Source: a virus. Taken from it: a stretch of 64,000 nucleotides of DNA. Both the position numbers and the translations under genes were made by a program. The notes below the pieces were generated by a model. The model was not told where the DNA came from. It did not search any database and worked only from the letters and a program-made list of their open reading frames with translations. The stretch spans positions 1-64,000 of the IMG/VR virus record IMGVR_UViG_3300009506_000012; one strand, given 5' to 3'. The number at the start of each line of letters is the position of its first letter. Positions within the stretch are counted from its first letter, which is position 1. This document shows positions 1 through 7,209 of the stretch, piece by piece.

Positions 1-485
1 ATTCGGCACAGGTATTCATAGAAGAAGAACGGCTCACCATCATGCTCTTTACCGGTCCAATCCAAAACCATAGTCCTGTAATCTATCGGGAACGTAGGCA
101 CAAAACCAAACCAGGTCTTGACCCGTTCAGCTCCGGACTTGAACAGCATAGGCTTATCGATCCCATTCACTACGCCCCAGTCCAGACCATACACAAAGGC
201 ATTTTGAATGAAATCTACGATGTCTGTCCATACCTGGATTGCACCTTCGACACTGGCAAGAGGCCGTATCATTTCAGTGTTCTTGCCGGCAATTTCAATA
301 GCCGAATCAAGAACGTGCTTGGCTTCTTCAGCGGGAAGCAGTTCGCCTTCGACTTCTTCATCATCCATATCAGTTTCCTTGGGTTGGGTTTCAGTCTCTT
401 GTACTTCTTCAGCCTCTACAACTTCTTCAGCAGGCTTCTTTTCAGTTTCTTTTTCAGCAGGGGGGTTGGTTGTTTTCTTAGCCAT
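1..485 (-). CDS. Conserved phage protein, C-terminus cut by window edge
   Basis: Open from an ATG at 485 to the window edge with no stop, about 161 codons visible. Residues 3-55 are an acidic, Glu/Pro/Lys-rich, probably disordered leader. After it comes a folded core containing YGLDWGVVNGIDKPMLFKSG followed by AERVKTWFGF. That wording resembles a conserved phage family with a core of the type VDFG-PGT-KP-L-KPGAEKL, often met near phage recombination and replication genes; the family link is from memory and the function is unknown. It is the first gene after a strong leftward promoter (569-597), with three direct repeats in its 5' leader. The AGTAAC before the ATG is a weak ribosome site. Confidence 0.6.
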   Translation of the reverse strand, partial: MAKKTTNPPAEKETEKKPAEEVVEAEEVQETETQPKETDMDDEEVEGELLPAEEAKHVLDSAIEIAGKNTEMIRPLASVEGAIQVWTDIVDFIQNAFVYGLDWGVVNGIDKPMLFKSGAERVKTWFGFVPTFPIDYRTMVLDWTGKEHDGEPFFFYEYLCR

Positions 486-509
486 AGTTACTCCATTTCA
501 GATGATAGT

Positions 510-566
510 CGTGACATCAAAATGATATAGTCGTGATATCAAAATGATATGATGCACGTGATATCA
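510..566. repeat. Three direct repeats CGTGAYATCA in a leader
   Basis: CGTGACATCA (510-519), CGTGATATCA (532-541) and CGTGATATCA (557-566) recur at 22 and 25 bp. The first two extend into AAATGATAT. They lie between the -10 box at 569-574 and the ATG at 485, so they cover roughly the transcription start and the leader. Spacing near two helical turns fits an operator bound cooperatively on one face of the DNA. A role is inferred only. Confidence 0.6.
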
Positions 567-568
567 GT

Positions 569-597
569 ATTATATTACAGTGTGGTAGTAGTGTCAA
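569..597 (-). promoter_or_regulatory. Strong sigma70-type promoter, leftward
   Basis: Read on the minus strand: TTGACA (597-592), a 17-nt spacer, TATAAT (574-569). Both boxes are perfect consensus. The spacer carries CTACTACC. The -35 box overlaps the stop codon of the gene ending at 594. It would drive the gene starting at 485 and whatever lies beyond the left edge. Confidence 0.85.
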
Positions 598-1211
598 AGC
601 AATTTGTCCTGGATGGCAATATTCATCGAGAAATCTTTTTGAGTGTAAATGTCATTGTCCCGAATGGGTATCTGAATAACAGGATCCCATAAAGGATCGG
701 GTTTCCTGTAATGTAATATTCTATTGTGTTTGTCTTTGTTGATTTTGCGCCAACATTCATCAGCTTCAGCCAGGGTTGTAACATTGTGCTTCTTCAGAAT
801 TTCAGCACATCCACAAGTACACTCAAGATTCAACACCGAAGGTCTACCCATGACAACATGATGATCACACAATACTACAGGTCTGTCATTGGCAATACAC
901 TTGATGCCTTCATATCCAAAACGGAATGGATGATCATCAGGCAAAGCCACATGTTCAGGATAAAACAAAGGTAAATCTGGATGAGGTGATCTGTAATCCC
1001 TAAGTGAGATAACTCGATACACATCATATCCAGTTTCCCAGTTTTGTTTTTTTGTCAGTTCACTCAGTGCTGATCCAGTAGATACCCAATAGGCACCATG
1101 TCTAAAGACAGGTGCCTTTATTTTTACTTTGGCCCATATTCTGGGATTTTCGTAAGAATGAGTACCGTACCATTTGGTATCACCAATATAAGGAGCAAAT
1201 TCATCCAGCAT
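594..1211 (-). CDS. Hypothetical protein, Cys-rich centre
   Basis: A 205-residue soluble protein I do not recognise. Around residues 112-141 it has CDHH, then CTCGC, then a KKH, which could form a metal site of HNH or zinc-ribbon kind, but no full HNH motif is visible. The ATG at 1211 follows the stop of the methyltransferase gene only 2 nt upstream, so the two are co-transcribed and probably translationally coupled. A strong promoter overlaps its end. Confidence 0.75.
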   Translation of the reverse strand: MLDEFAPYIGDTKWYGTHSYENPRIWAKVKIKAPVFRHGAYWVSTGSALSELTKKQNWETGYDVYRVISLRDYRSPHPDLPLFYPEHVALPDDHPFRFGYEGIKCIANDRPVVLCDHHVVMGRPSVLNLECTCGCAEILKKHNVTTLAEADECWRKINKDKHNRILHYRKPDPLWDPVIQIPIRDNDIYTQKDFSMNIAIQDKLL

Positions 1212-1213
1212 AG

Positions 1214-2833
1214 TTAGTCCTTGGGTGCCATCAGTGCCTTCGCGTTACTTATAGGAATTTGATGGTCATAGTTGAAATACTTCAAAGCTATATCTACCGG
1301 ATAATTCATTTCGGTGATGATCTCGTCCACACTATTGACCCATTTCAGAATACGTGCAGCCTGAATGTTAAGTGCCTGGATTGCTTCAGGCATAAAGCGC
1401 ATATGCAGGTTGCCATTCTCATAGGCTTTGACCTGGAACACAATCTCATTCCAATTGCTATCATACCAATCCTGCCATTGTCCTCGTTTCCATTGTCGGT
1501 CCCTGGATCCAAGTCCATTCGTATTGAATCCAAGGTTCCCCATAACGGCGATGATATCTGAGACTATTTCATGTGCTCTATCTTTCAGGTTTCCTTGATC
1601 ATGATAATCAGAAGCGTGTCCACGGTAATAAGCACCACCCCAGCAGCTGACCACAATGCGGTAATCAAGTCTGTAATGTGTGTAGCCTTCATCTTTTCTG
1701 TTATAGCGCCAATTGTTTTTCTGCCATGTTTGCTGATTCGATTTGTACTTGAACACACTCTCAAATACAGACAGGTCATAGAACAATTCTACAATCTGAT
1801 CTTCGATGTACTGGTTGGCATTCTTGATAGCCCACAACACAACAGCATAAGCATTATTAGCAGTAAACTCGACTGTGTTTCTCCTGGTCAGTTTATCTAT
1901 CAGTTTTTTGGATGACGAAGTTGTCAATCGGGATGTAATTGCATCCAGTCTCTTAAACAGAATACCCCAGTATTTGATTTTCAAACCGGTTATTCTTTTC
2001 TTCAGGGCTGTGCAAACAGTGTCTTTATTTACTGCCAGTTCTCGAAGAACCTCGAAGTCCATCTTGAAGATTGCCTTATAGTTAGATTCCAACAAAGCAT
2101 ATTCTTCTCGATAGGCTTCAACCATTTCTGTGATGTTGGAATTCTTATGCTTCTTGGCAATTTCTGAACCAGTCGGCTCATCTTCAATCTCTTTAGGCTT
2201 TTGGAATGTGCCAATCATGTCATCAAACCAGATATCAAACGGATCCTTGATATCCTGTTTGACAGTCCTGTAAGAGTAACCCGCTACTCGTTCCGGGAAC
2301 CTGATCACCACGATGTCAACGATCGCACGTGATTTCCGGTCAGCCGCTAAGAAGTCATCACTATGGATGACTTCTGCGGTAGCACCTCGCTTCTTCAGCG
2401 CTCCATCGATCCACTTGGACTCTTTCCAACGCTGAGGAATAACCAGGTAAGCACGTCTTGCATAACCTTCAGAGATAATCTTTGCAGTCCACTCCTCATA
2501 ATCACTATATTTCGGATTAGAGAAAATGAAATCAACTGGAAGATGTGATAGATTTTGTTCCCAAAGGTCTGTCCCGATAGGAATGATATCCTTTGACTGT
2601 TGCTGTACCAGGATGGGTGACTTCTCAATACTGTACAGTTCAGCATGCTCACATTTCTCTTTAAGGAGTTCCAGCACACGCCCATCGCCGGCACCTATAT
2701 CCATGATAGAAGTAGCGTCATGAGCAATATGTCGTTTAACCACATTGATCATGTCAATTGTAGTTGGATACCATTCGAAATCCTGATCATTGTCTTTCAG
2801 TGCAGTAACCAAATCCATAGTTGTATTGGTCAT
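1214..2833 (-). CDS. SAM methyltransferase with DUF4942-like C-terminal domain
   Basis: 539 residues. The N-terminal third is a class I SAM-dependent methyltransferase: WYPT at 21-24, motif I DIGAGDGRVL at 45-54, acidic SIEKS at 68-72, and SNPKY at 105-109 in the place of the NPPY catalytic motif of N6-adenine or N4-cytosine methyltransferases. Residues 235-525 resemble DUF4942 (many aromatic residues, DYRIVVSCWGG, NGNLHMRF), a domain commonly found behind such methylases in phages and plasmids. The likely role is modification of phage DNA or another nucleic acid; NPKY in place of NPPY makes the target uncertain. The start overlaps the stop of the next gene by 4 nt. Confidence 0.82.
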   Translation of the reverse strand: MTNTTMDLVTALKDNDQDFEWYPTTIDMINVVKRHIAHDATSIMDIGAGDGRVLELLKEKCEHAELYSIEKSPILVQQQSKDIIPIGTDLWEQNLSHLPVDFIFSNPKYSDYEEWTAKIISEGYARRAYLVIPQRWKESKWIDGALKKRGATAEVIHSDDFLAADRKSRAIVDIVVIRFPERVAGYSYRTVKQDIKDPFDIWFDDMIGTFQKPKEIEDEPTGSEIAKKHKNSNITEMVEAYREEYALLESNYKAIFKMDFEVLRELAVNKDTVCTALKKRITGLKIKYWGILFKRLDAITSRLTTSSSKKLIDKLTRRNTVEFTANNAYAVVLWAIKNANQYIEDQIVELFYDLSVFESVFKYKSNQQTWQKNNWRYNRKDEGYTHYRLDYRIVVSCWGGAYYRGHASDYHDQGNLKDRAHEIVSDIIAVMGNLGFNTNGLGSRDRQWKRGQWQDWYDSNWNEIVFQVKAYENGNLHMRFMPEAIQALNIQAARILKWVNSVDEIITEMNYPVDIALKYFNYDHQIPISNAKALMAPKD

Positions 2834-3036
2834 TTAGCCTTTACAATTTTCAGTGTTCCGTTGGCTACATCTCCCAGCATTTTTGCAATCATCACAGTCT
2901 TGCAGAAGCGGTCCCCCTGCCGCTTCATGTGATCCGGAATAGTGTAGCCAAGATCTTTAGCAGTATCTGCCAGTTCTTCGAATCTTTCTTGATACTGGTC
3001 ATCAGGAATAGGAATAACTACATGTAAGCCGGCCAT
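2830..3036 (-). CDS. Small hypothetical protein
   Basis: 68 residues, soluble and charged, no recognised motif. It sits between the methyltransferase gene, with which it overlaps by 4 nt (ATGA), and an acidic hypothetical protein 2 nt upstream, so it belongs to the same polycistronic message. Confidence 0.7.
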   Translation of the reverse strand: MAGLHVVIPIPDDQYQERFEELADTAKDLGYTIPDHMKRQGDRFCKTVMIAKMLGDVANGTLKIVKAK

Positions 3037-3038
3037 GA

Positions 3039-3710
3039 TTATTCTAATTTTCTCATTGTATTGGTCAGTGTGAACATACTGGTTGTAGGGAAATGCTCAA
3101 GCATCAACTTGATACGATAAACATTTTGCCTGGCAACTTCAAGCGCACCGCTGGCCTGTTCGCGTTTCACTTTTGCATCATATACTGCTGCCATTTCTTC
3201 TGGATAATGCTCTTGCATCCAGGCATCTCGAAGCGTGTCATTACTACCAGGCATTTTGCCATCTTTCCCAACTACTTTTCCTTTGACGACTTGCAGCTCC
3301 TGTTCAACTTTCATTACCTCAAGACAGGCATTAGTGTAATCTTCATTACAAGAGATCAGTTCATCATAAACTGCCTTGATGGTTCGCCTGTCAATCCGTA
3401 TCTGTGTAGGTTCTGGAGGTATGGCTTTGTTGTAATCAAAATCAACAATATTGAAATCCTCTATATTACTGTCATCATATATGGCAGTTGTCCAATCACC
3501 ATAGTACATACCATCGTAATAGATGCAGTCACCTACAATCATCAATCGGCACATACCATCTTTATCTTCAATTTCAAATTTCAAATCAGTAGCATAGGTT
3601 CCCTGAAGATATTTCAATGGCCCAAACGCAGGACCAGTTTCTCCCCAATCATCCATATTTTCATCAGGATTTGTACGTCCATGAAACAGAAGTAAATATT
3701 GTTTTTCCAT
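3039..3710 (-). CDS. Hypothetical protein with helical C-terminal half
   Basis: 223 residues from the ATG at 3710, chosen because AAGGA lies 8 nt before it and it follows directly on the upstream stop at 3712; an in-frame ATG at 3728 would overlap that gene and has no ribosome site. The N-terminal half is acidic and aromatic (YYDGMYYGDW), while residues 110-195 look like paired helices (many Glu, Lys, Leu, Val). No family recognised. Confidence 0.75.
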   Translation of the reverse strand: MEKQYLLLFHGRTNPDENMDDWGETGPAFGPLKYLQGTYATDLKFEIEDKDGMCRLMIVGDCIYYDGMYYGDWTTAIYDDSNIEDFNIVDFDYNKAIPPEPTQIRIDRRTIKAVYDELISCNEDYTNACLEVMKVEQELQVVKGKVVGKDGKMPGSNDTLRDAWMQEHYPEEMAAVYDAKVKREQASGALEVARQNVYRIKLMLEHFPTTSMFTLTNTMRKLE

Positions 3711-3711
3711 C

Positions 3712-3912
3712 TTATTTTCCTTTATCAATTCTTTCTACAATTTCAAGAGTGATATCATCCCGGCCAAGAGGACCAGTCACCTTTGAGCGCCTGAAGGCTC
3801 TTGGGTCATTGTCTTTGACCATGTTTTCAGCCTCATCTGGATTATCAGCTGGTACTTCATACAGTGTTTCAGTGATACGTGTTTCAATTCTACGGACTAG
3901 ATAGGTTGGCAT
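3712..3912 (-). CDS. Small hypothetical protein
   Basis: 66 residues. ATG at 3912 is preceded by AAGAAGGA at 8 nt. The N-terminus (TYLVRRIETRITETLYEVPA) followed by a helix with DEAENMV looks like a small beta-beta-alpha fold of the kind common in phage accessory proteins. It overlaps the end of the next gene by 23 nt in another frame. Function unknown. Confidence 0.7.
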   Translation of the reverse strand: MPTYLVRRIETRITETLYEVPADNPDEAENMVKDNDPRAFRRSKVTGPLGRDDITLEIVERIDKGK

Positions 3913-4135
3913 GTGTGTGTCCTTCTTTCATCCGGATACGAGAAATTTCAATTGCATTTGGAAATTGCAAATCTATTTCACATGACGGACAAACTACTAC
4001 CAAAGTTTCGTATTCATCTAATGCCTGTTCAAGATAAGTAGCATCTAGTCCAATAGCAAAATGACAGTATCCGCATTCATAAACCTCCAGATGATACTTA
4101 TCGGTCTGTATTTCACCTAAAAAGTTTACGTTCAA
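3890..4135 (-). CDS. Small zinc-ribbon protein, TTG start
   Basis: 81 residues. CGYC near residue 21 and CPSC near residue 49 form a four-cysteine zinc ribbon. The start is TTG at 4135, overlapping the preceding stop as TTGA, with AAAGGTGA just upstream. A nucleic-acid-binding or adaptor role is possible but not shown by sequence. Confidence 0.7.
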   Translation of the reverse strand: MNVNFLGEIQTDKYHLEVYECGYCHFAIGLDATYLEQALDEYETLVVVCPSCEIDLQFPNAIEISRIRMKEGHTHANLSSP

Positions 4136-4500
4136 TCTTCACCTTTCAATGACTTGACAGCATGCTCCATGGCCAACCAGTAACATTCCATCAACGCTTC
4201 AGACTTCATCATTTTCTCAGCCACATCTTCCAGCTCTAAATCCTGGCCACCATAACTATCGACCTCTGCCCTATCAATATAGGTCAGCGGGAATTCGGTT
4301 TCTGTTTCAGGATCTGAGAACTTCTGATACAGGTGAAAAATGATTTCTTCCAGTGCTTCACGTGTCAGTTTAGGACTGTTGTTGTGCCGTAGTGAACCGA
4401 TAATGGTCCTGAGAAACTCAGGATCTTCTTCGTCCCCCTCCCAAGTTGTTAACCAACTTGAGAGGGTGTCATCCAACCAGGCTCTTATTTCATCATTCAT
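4132..4500 (-). CDS. Acidic hypothetical protein
   Basis: 122 residues, strongly acidic and mostly helical, no recognised motif. It has a 4-nt ATGA overlap with the gene upstream and a TTGA overlap with the one downstream, so it is part of a tightly coupled run of small genes between 3.0 and 6.9 kb. Confidence 0.7.
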   Translation of the reverse strand: MNDEIRAWLDDTLSSWLTTWEGDEEDPEFLRTIIGSLRHNNSPKLTREALEEIIFHLYQKFSDPETETEFPLTYIDRAEVDSYGGQDLELEDVAEKMMKSEALMECYWLAMEHAVKSLKGED

Positions 4501-4757
4501 TTAGATTCTGTTTCCGCTTCAATATAAGGATAGATTTGCATTTCAGGAATGCCATGACGCCCGCCAATCCGGACAACACTATCCATGATGTCATGTAAAT
4601 CCTGATAGTCACCATCATTATCATGACCATCAAAATCTATACCCAAAACAGTAGATACCATATCGCAAACAGCACCTTCAAACTCGTCAATCTGTTCGAT
4701 CTGTTTGAGAGTCAGTTCTTCTTTAGCACATACATCTTCAACTTTAATCTTTGTCAT
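4497..4757 (-). CDS. Acidic small hypothetical protein
   Basis: 86 residues, acidic, with an aspartate-rich stretch (DFDGHDNDGDYQDLHD) around residues 41-56 that could bind a divalent cation, although it does not match an EF-hand loop closely. Overlaps the following gene by ATGA. Function unknown. Confidence 0.65.
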   Translation of the reverse strand: MTKIKVEDVCAKEELTLKQIEQIDEFEGAVCDMVSTVLGIDFDGHDNDGDYQDLHDIMDSVVRIGGRHGIPEMQIYPYIEAETESK

Positions 4758-4759
4758 GG

Positions 4760-5065
4760 TTACTCCGTGAAGGAACCACCAATCGTATTGGCATATTCTT
4801 CTACAGTGCCACTTTCAAAAAGACTCTCAAGCATCTGTAATAGATCATGGCTGACACTACCAAGCAGCTCGAGGTATTTCTGGTCATCCATTGTTCGTCC
4901 AATGCGTTCTTCAATCTTTTCTTTTGTCAGTGCGCCAAGAATTTCAGCAATTTCCTCATCCTCGTGTACAGGGTTATACAATTCGTGATATAGATCTTTG
5001 TAATGTTCACAAACAAAAGCACAAACTCTTTCAGCTTCAGGAGGATAGACTCTAGGATCAGGCAT
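4760..5065 (-). CDS. Acidic helical hypothetical protein
   Basis: 101 residues, Glu/Leu-rich and helical, with no recognised motif. ATG at 5065 has GAGGAAGAAG directly upstream, inside the end of the previous gene (8-nt overlap). Probably a small host-takeover or accessory protein; this is a guess from location. Confidence 0.65.
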   Translation of the reverse strand: MPDPRVYPPEAERVCAFVCEHYKDLYHELYNPVHEDEEIAEILGALTKEKIEERIGRTMDDQKYLELLGSVSHDLLQMLESLFESGTVEEYANTIGGSFTE

Positions 5066-5243
5066 CTTCTTCCTCGTCTATTTGTTCATAGGTTACACCT
5101 ACTGCGCCATCAGGATATCTACCTTTAGGGTAAATATTTTCAGCATCCAAATCCAATCCCTCTTTGCATGCTTCCCAGGCTTCATCAGCATCTTCCCCCC
5201 AACCTACTCCACAAATAACAAACTCAAAACATTTATTCGTCAT
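5058..5243 (-). CDS. Small hypothetical protein
   Basis: 61 residues, acidic: a short beta segment (CFEFVICGVGWG), a helix (DADEAWEACKEGLDL), and an acidic tail ending in EEEDA. This strand-helix layout is typical of small phage proteins of unknown function. It overlaps the ArdC-like gene by 11 nt and has a weak ribosome site, so translation is probably coupled. Confidence 0.65.
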   Translation of the reverse strand: MTNKCFEFVICGVGWGEDADEAWEACKEGLDLDAENIYPKGRYPDGAVGVTYEQIDEEEDA

Positions 5244-5781
5244 TTTGTTTGGCCTTCACAACAGCATCATAGGGCTTCATGCCATCCTCGTACCAATCTT
5301 TGAAGTTGCAATCTGACAGATCGTGAATACTACATCCATATTTCGCCTGACAAATCCCATCCAACTTACTCATCCAGTCATCATAAGAAACGGTAGACGC
5401 TTTTGTTTTCTTTCCTGTAAATTTTGGACTAACATCATCCGGACGAGGATATTCACCATCTGATTCCTTGACCTGGCACCGGCAAAAGACACTCGTGTTA
5501 CGAGGTACCCGATAACTTTTTGGTCGGCCATTCTTGTCCTTTTCAGTTTTTGAAAATCTCTCAACAAAGGTTGTGATCTTGACCCCGTGTTCACCCTTTT
5601 GCACCTGCATCCCCTGTGCTTTCCAGCGCTTGTAGGTAAACCAGTCTACATAAGGTTGACATTCACAACCCCTAGCTTCAGCTGCATCCATCAATGTCTG
5701 AGCATTGAATTCAGAATAGCTTTCAAAAGTTGTAGCATCTTCAGCGGTCATAGGTTCCTGTGTAATTACCAAATCGCTCAT
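5233..5781 (-). CDS. ArdC N-terminal-like (DUF1738-type) anti-restriction protein
   Basis: 182 residues. Residues 45-75 read YVDWFTYKRWKAQGMQVQKG followed by EHGVKI, matching the hallmark of the ArdC N-terminal ssDNA-binding domain (Y-T-F-W-A-G-V-KGE-G), and a later segment ends in VFCRCQV like the family's beta strand. ArdC proteins are plasmid and phage factors thought to coat incoming ssDNA and blunt restriction. There is no C-terminal metalloprotease motif HExxH, so this is the DNA-binding half only, with about 70 unrelated C-terminal residues. It starts in an ATGA overlap with the upstream gene. Confidence 0.75.
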   Translation of the reverse strand: MSDLVITQEPMTAEDATTFESYSEFNAQTLMDAAEARGCECQPYVDWFTYKRWKAQGMQVQKGEHGVKITTFVERFSKTEKDKNGRPKSYRVPRNTSVFCRCQVKESDGEYPRPDDVSPKFTGKKTKASTVSYDDWMSKLDGICQAKYGCSIHDLSDCNFKDWYEDGMKPYDAVVKAKQNDE

Positions 5782-5993
5782 CTTATATATCTCATTTGCA
5801 GTATCTTCTTGATGTTGTCTCGATGCAACATATTCATACCATCATCACCAGCTCGAGTATTACAACGATGTTCTCCTTTTCCGTTGCAAATAGCCAGCAT
5901 AATTTTCTCTTTGTTTTCAAGATGACGTGTTGCTACCCAGTGACGTTTCCCATATACATCCAGTACACGAGTGACTCGAGTTTCGTCTGTCAT
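5778..5993 (-). CDS. Small basic hypothetical protein
   Basis: 71 residues, basic, with CNGKGEHRCN and an HRDN segment; no clear metal motif or family. ATG at 5993 shares its A with the stop of the previous gene (TAATG) and is preceded by GGAG at 7 nt. Confidence 0.65.
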   Translation of the reverse strand: MTDETRVTRVLDVYGKRHWVATRHLENKEKIMLAICNGKGEHRCNTRAGDDGMNMLHRDNIKKILQMRYIR

Positions 5994-6238
5994 TATTTAT
6001 CTCCATTTGATGAAGAAGTTTTGCAGATACATTGAACAGCTTGCTTCCCGGCTTTGACAATCACCAAGCCTGTATCCATACAGACCCGGCAATTGACAGC
6101 CAGTAAAACAGGTTGCTGCTCTACAACAGGCTTGAATTCCTTGATCTGAATCTTTACAGGAGTCCTTGAGAACAGTGGCATATCAGTAGGGTTATCAGAG
6201 AACATGTTGAATGTTTTATCCTTGTTTCTTTTTGCCAT
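5993..6238 (-). CDS. Small zinc-finger-like protein
   Basis: 81 residues: basic N-terminus (MAKRNKDK), then a C-terminal CRVC followed 18 residues later by CIC, giving three or four potential zinc ligands. The spacing resembles the truncated zinc ribbons found in many small phage proteins. The 62 nt before it hold only A-tract-rich sequence with a repeated CTGAAAAAAAATC and a GGGTAGCG ribosome site. Confidence 0.65.
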   Translation of the reverse strand: MAKRNKDKTFNMFSDNPTDMPLFSRTPVKIQIKEFKPVVEQQPVLLAVNCRVCMDTGLVIVKAGKQAVQCICKTSSSNGDK

Positions 6239-6300
6239 CGCTACCCGATTTTTTTTCAGGGCTCTCGTTTTGATTTTTTTTCAGTTTCCGAAATTCCGAA

Positions 6301-6531
6301 TTATTTTTTAGACTCTGAATTTTCAGTGGTAATGTTTTCAAATGCAGTTTGTGCTTTTACAGCATCGTCAAGGCTGATCATGACACCTGGACTTGCTAAT
6401 TCAGCAGGAAATCCATCAGGAGGTGAAACTTTCGGTGGAACTGCAAAAATATTCCATTTCCAGCGTTTTTTTGTCAATTGTTCGAGAATTTCAGTTTCTT
6501 GATTGTATTCGTCACTTGTTACTTTAGCCAT
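6301..6531 (-). CDS. Small hypothetical protein
   Basis: 76 residues: helix (EYNQETEILEQLTKKRWKW) then PPKVSPPDGFPAELASP. No recognised family. It starts 2 nt after the stop of the winged-helix gene and is in the same message. Confidence 0.65.
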   Translation of the reverse strand: MAKVTSDEYNQETEILEQLTKKRWKWNIFAVPPKVSPPDGFPAELASPGVMISLDDAVKAQTAFENITTENSESKK

Positions 6532-6532
6532 G

Positions 6533-6934
6533 TTATTTCTTTAGGGTTTTCAGTATTGCTTCCTCGATATTCAACCAGTTTTCGGCCTCTATGTGAAAAT
6601 TGACATTGTGCATAATGTGATTGGGTACTTTCGCAATAAAACCGAATTTGATCAGTTTCTTTCCAGCTCTCCATTGTTGTTTTCTGTCTAAGCCGGTATG
6701 CTCTTGAATTTGCGTTGACCGTTTATAGGTGTAATGCCTTCCTGGACTACCATGAACCCATCCAGTATCGAAGTCAAACCAACCTAAAATGTAACTCAGT
6801 AAGATCGCCGCTTTGAAATCTCCCTCACATATTTTTACGTAAATTGGCCTCAGTAGTACAAACCCATCACCAACTAGATATTTGATGTTTTGCAGCGTTT
6901 GTAGAGGTGGTGTTTGTGTCGATGTTTGTGTCAT
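6533..6934 (-). CDS. Winged-helix replication-initiator-like protein
   Basis: 133 residues. YLVGDGFVLLRPIYVKICEG, an aromatic strand region, then TQIQEHTGLDRKQQWRAGKK and LIKFGFI form a helix-turn-helix with wing like the N-terminal DNA-binding domains of phage and plasmid replication organisers. It lacks the C-terminal helicase-loader part seen in longer relatives. AAGGA lies 5 nt before the ATG at 6934. Three GTTCCATTTTGGAAC palindromes immediately upstream (6956-7024) are obvious candidate binding sites, as origin iterons or as an autoregulatory operator. First gene of the leftward operon after the terminator at 7119-7158. Confidence 0.65.
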   Translation of the reverse strand: MTQTSTQTPPLQTLQNIKYLVGDGFVLLRPIYVKICEGDFKAAILLSYILGWFDFDTGWVHGSPGRHYTYKRSTQIQEHTGLDRKQQWRAGKKLIKFGFIAKVPNHIMHNVNFHIEAENWLNIEEAILKTLKK

Positions 6935-6955
6935 TTGCTTTCCTTCAGTGAGTGT

Positions 6956-7024
6956 GTTCCATTTTGGTACACACTGTCCATAGAGTCTGTTCCATTTTGG
7001 AACACTAGTGTTCCATTTTGGAAC
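6956..7024. repeat. Three palindromic repeats GTTCCATTTTGGAAC
   Basis: Copies at 6956-6970 (last half GGTAC), 6989-7003 and 7010-7024, each GTTCC-ATTTT-GGAAC. Starts are 33 and 21 bp apart, close to three and two helical turns. Flanking bases extend the palindromes (TGTGTTCC...GGTACACA in the first). The intergenic 6935-7209 otherwise holds a possible weak promoter (GTAGTATCTA read leftward, about 7036-7046) and terminators. Candidate origin iterons or operator. Confidence 0.7.
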
Positions 7025-7071
7025 TCCGTTAATTACATAGATACTACATAGCTACTAAAAGACATATATAC

Positions 7072-7089
7072 ACCGCTTCGCGGTTTTTT
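7072..7089 (+). terminator. Short hairpin with T-run, rightward
   Basis: ACCGC-TTC-GCGGT followed by six T residues on the plus strand. It has the form of an intrinsic terminator for rightward transcription, although no rightward gene precedes it; it may stop antisense transcription into the operon. Confidence 0.45.
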
Positions 7090-7118
7090 AGGTTACCATT
7101 TTACCATTTCCTTCCAGG

Positions 7119-7158
7119 AAAGAGTAAAGCCACGCTATTAACGTGGCCTACTCTTTTT
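7119..7158 (-). terminator. Strong two-part hairpin terminator
   Basis: AAAGAGTA (7119-7126), GCCACG (7129-7134), loop of 7, CGTGGC (7142-7147), TACTCTTT (7149-7156): a 14-bp interrupted stem with A/T outer arms giving T-rich 3' ends on both strands. It lies 52 nt past the stop of the Toprim gene and probably ends that transcription unit; it could work in both directions. Confidence 0.75.
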
Positions 7159-7209
7159 CGGGATGGGATTTTCACCCCCTAAGCAAGTGACGGTAATAGT
7201 ATAGCACGT

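Noticed and set aside
6239-6303. Frameshift extension of the 6301-6531 gene through TCTAAAAAATAA
   Set aside because: A -1 frame is open for about 29 more codons, but the slip would re-pair AAA on TAA poorly and the extension is low-complexity Lys/Asn/Ser.
6956-7024. CRISPR-like array
   Set aside because: Only three 15-bp units with 6-18 nt between them; far too short and uneven.
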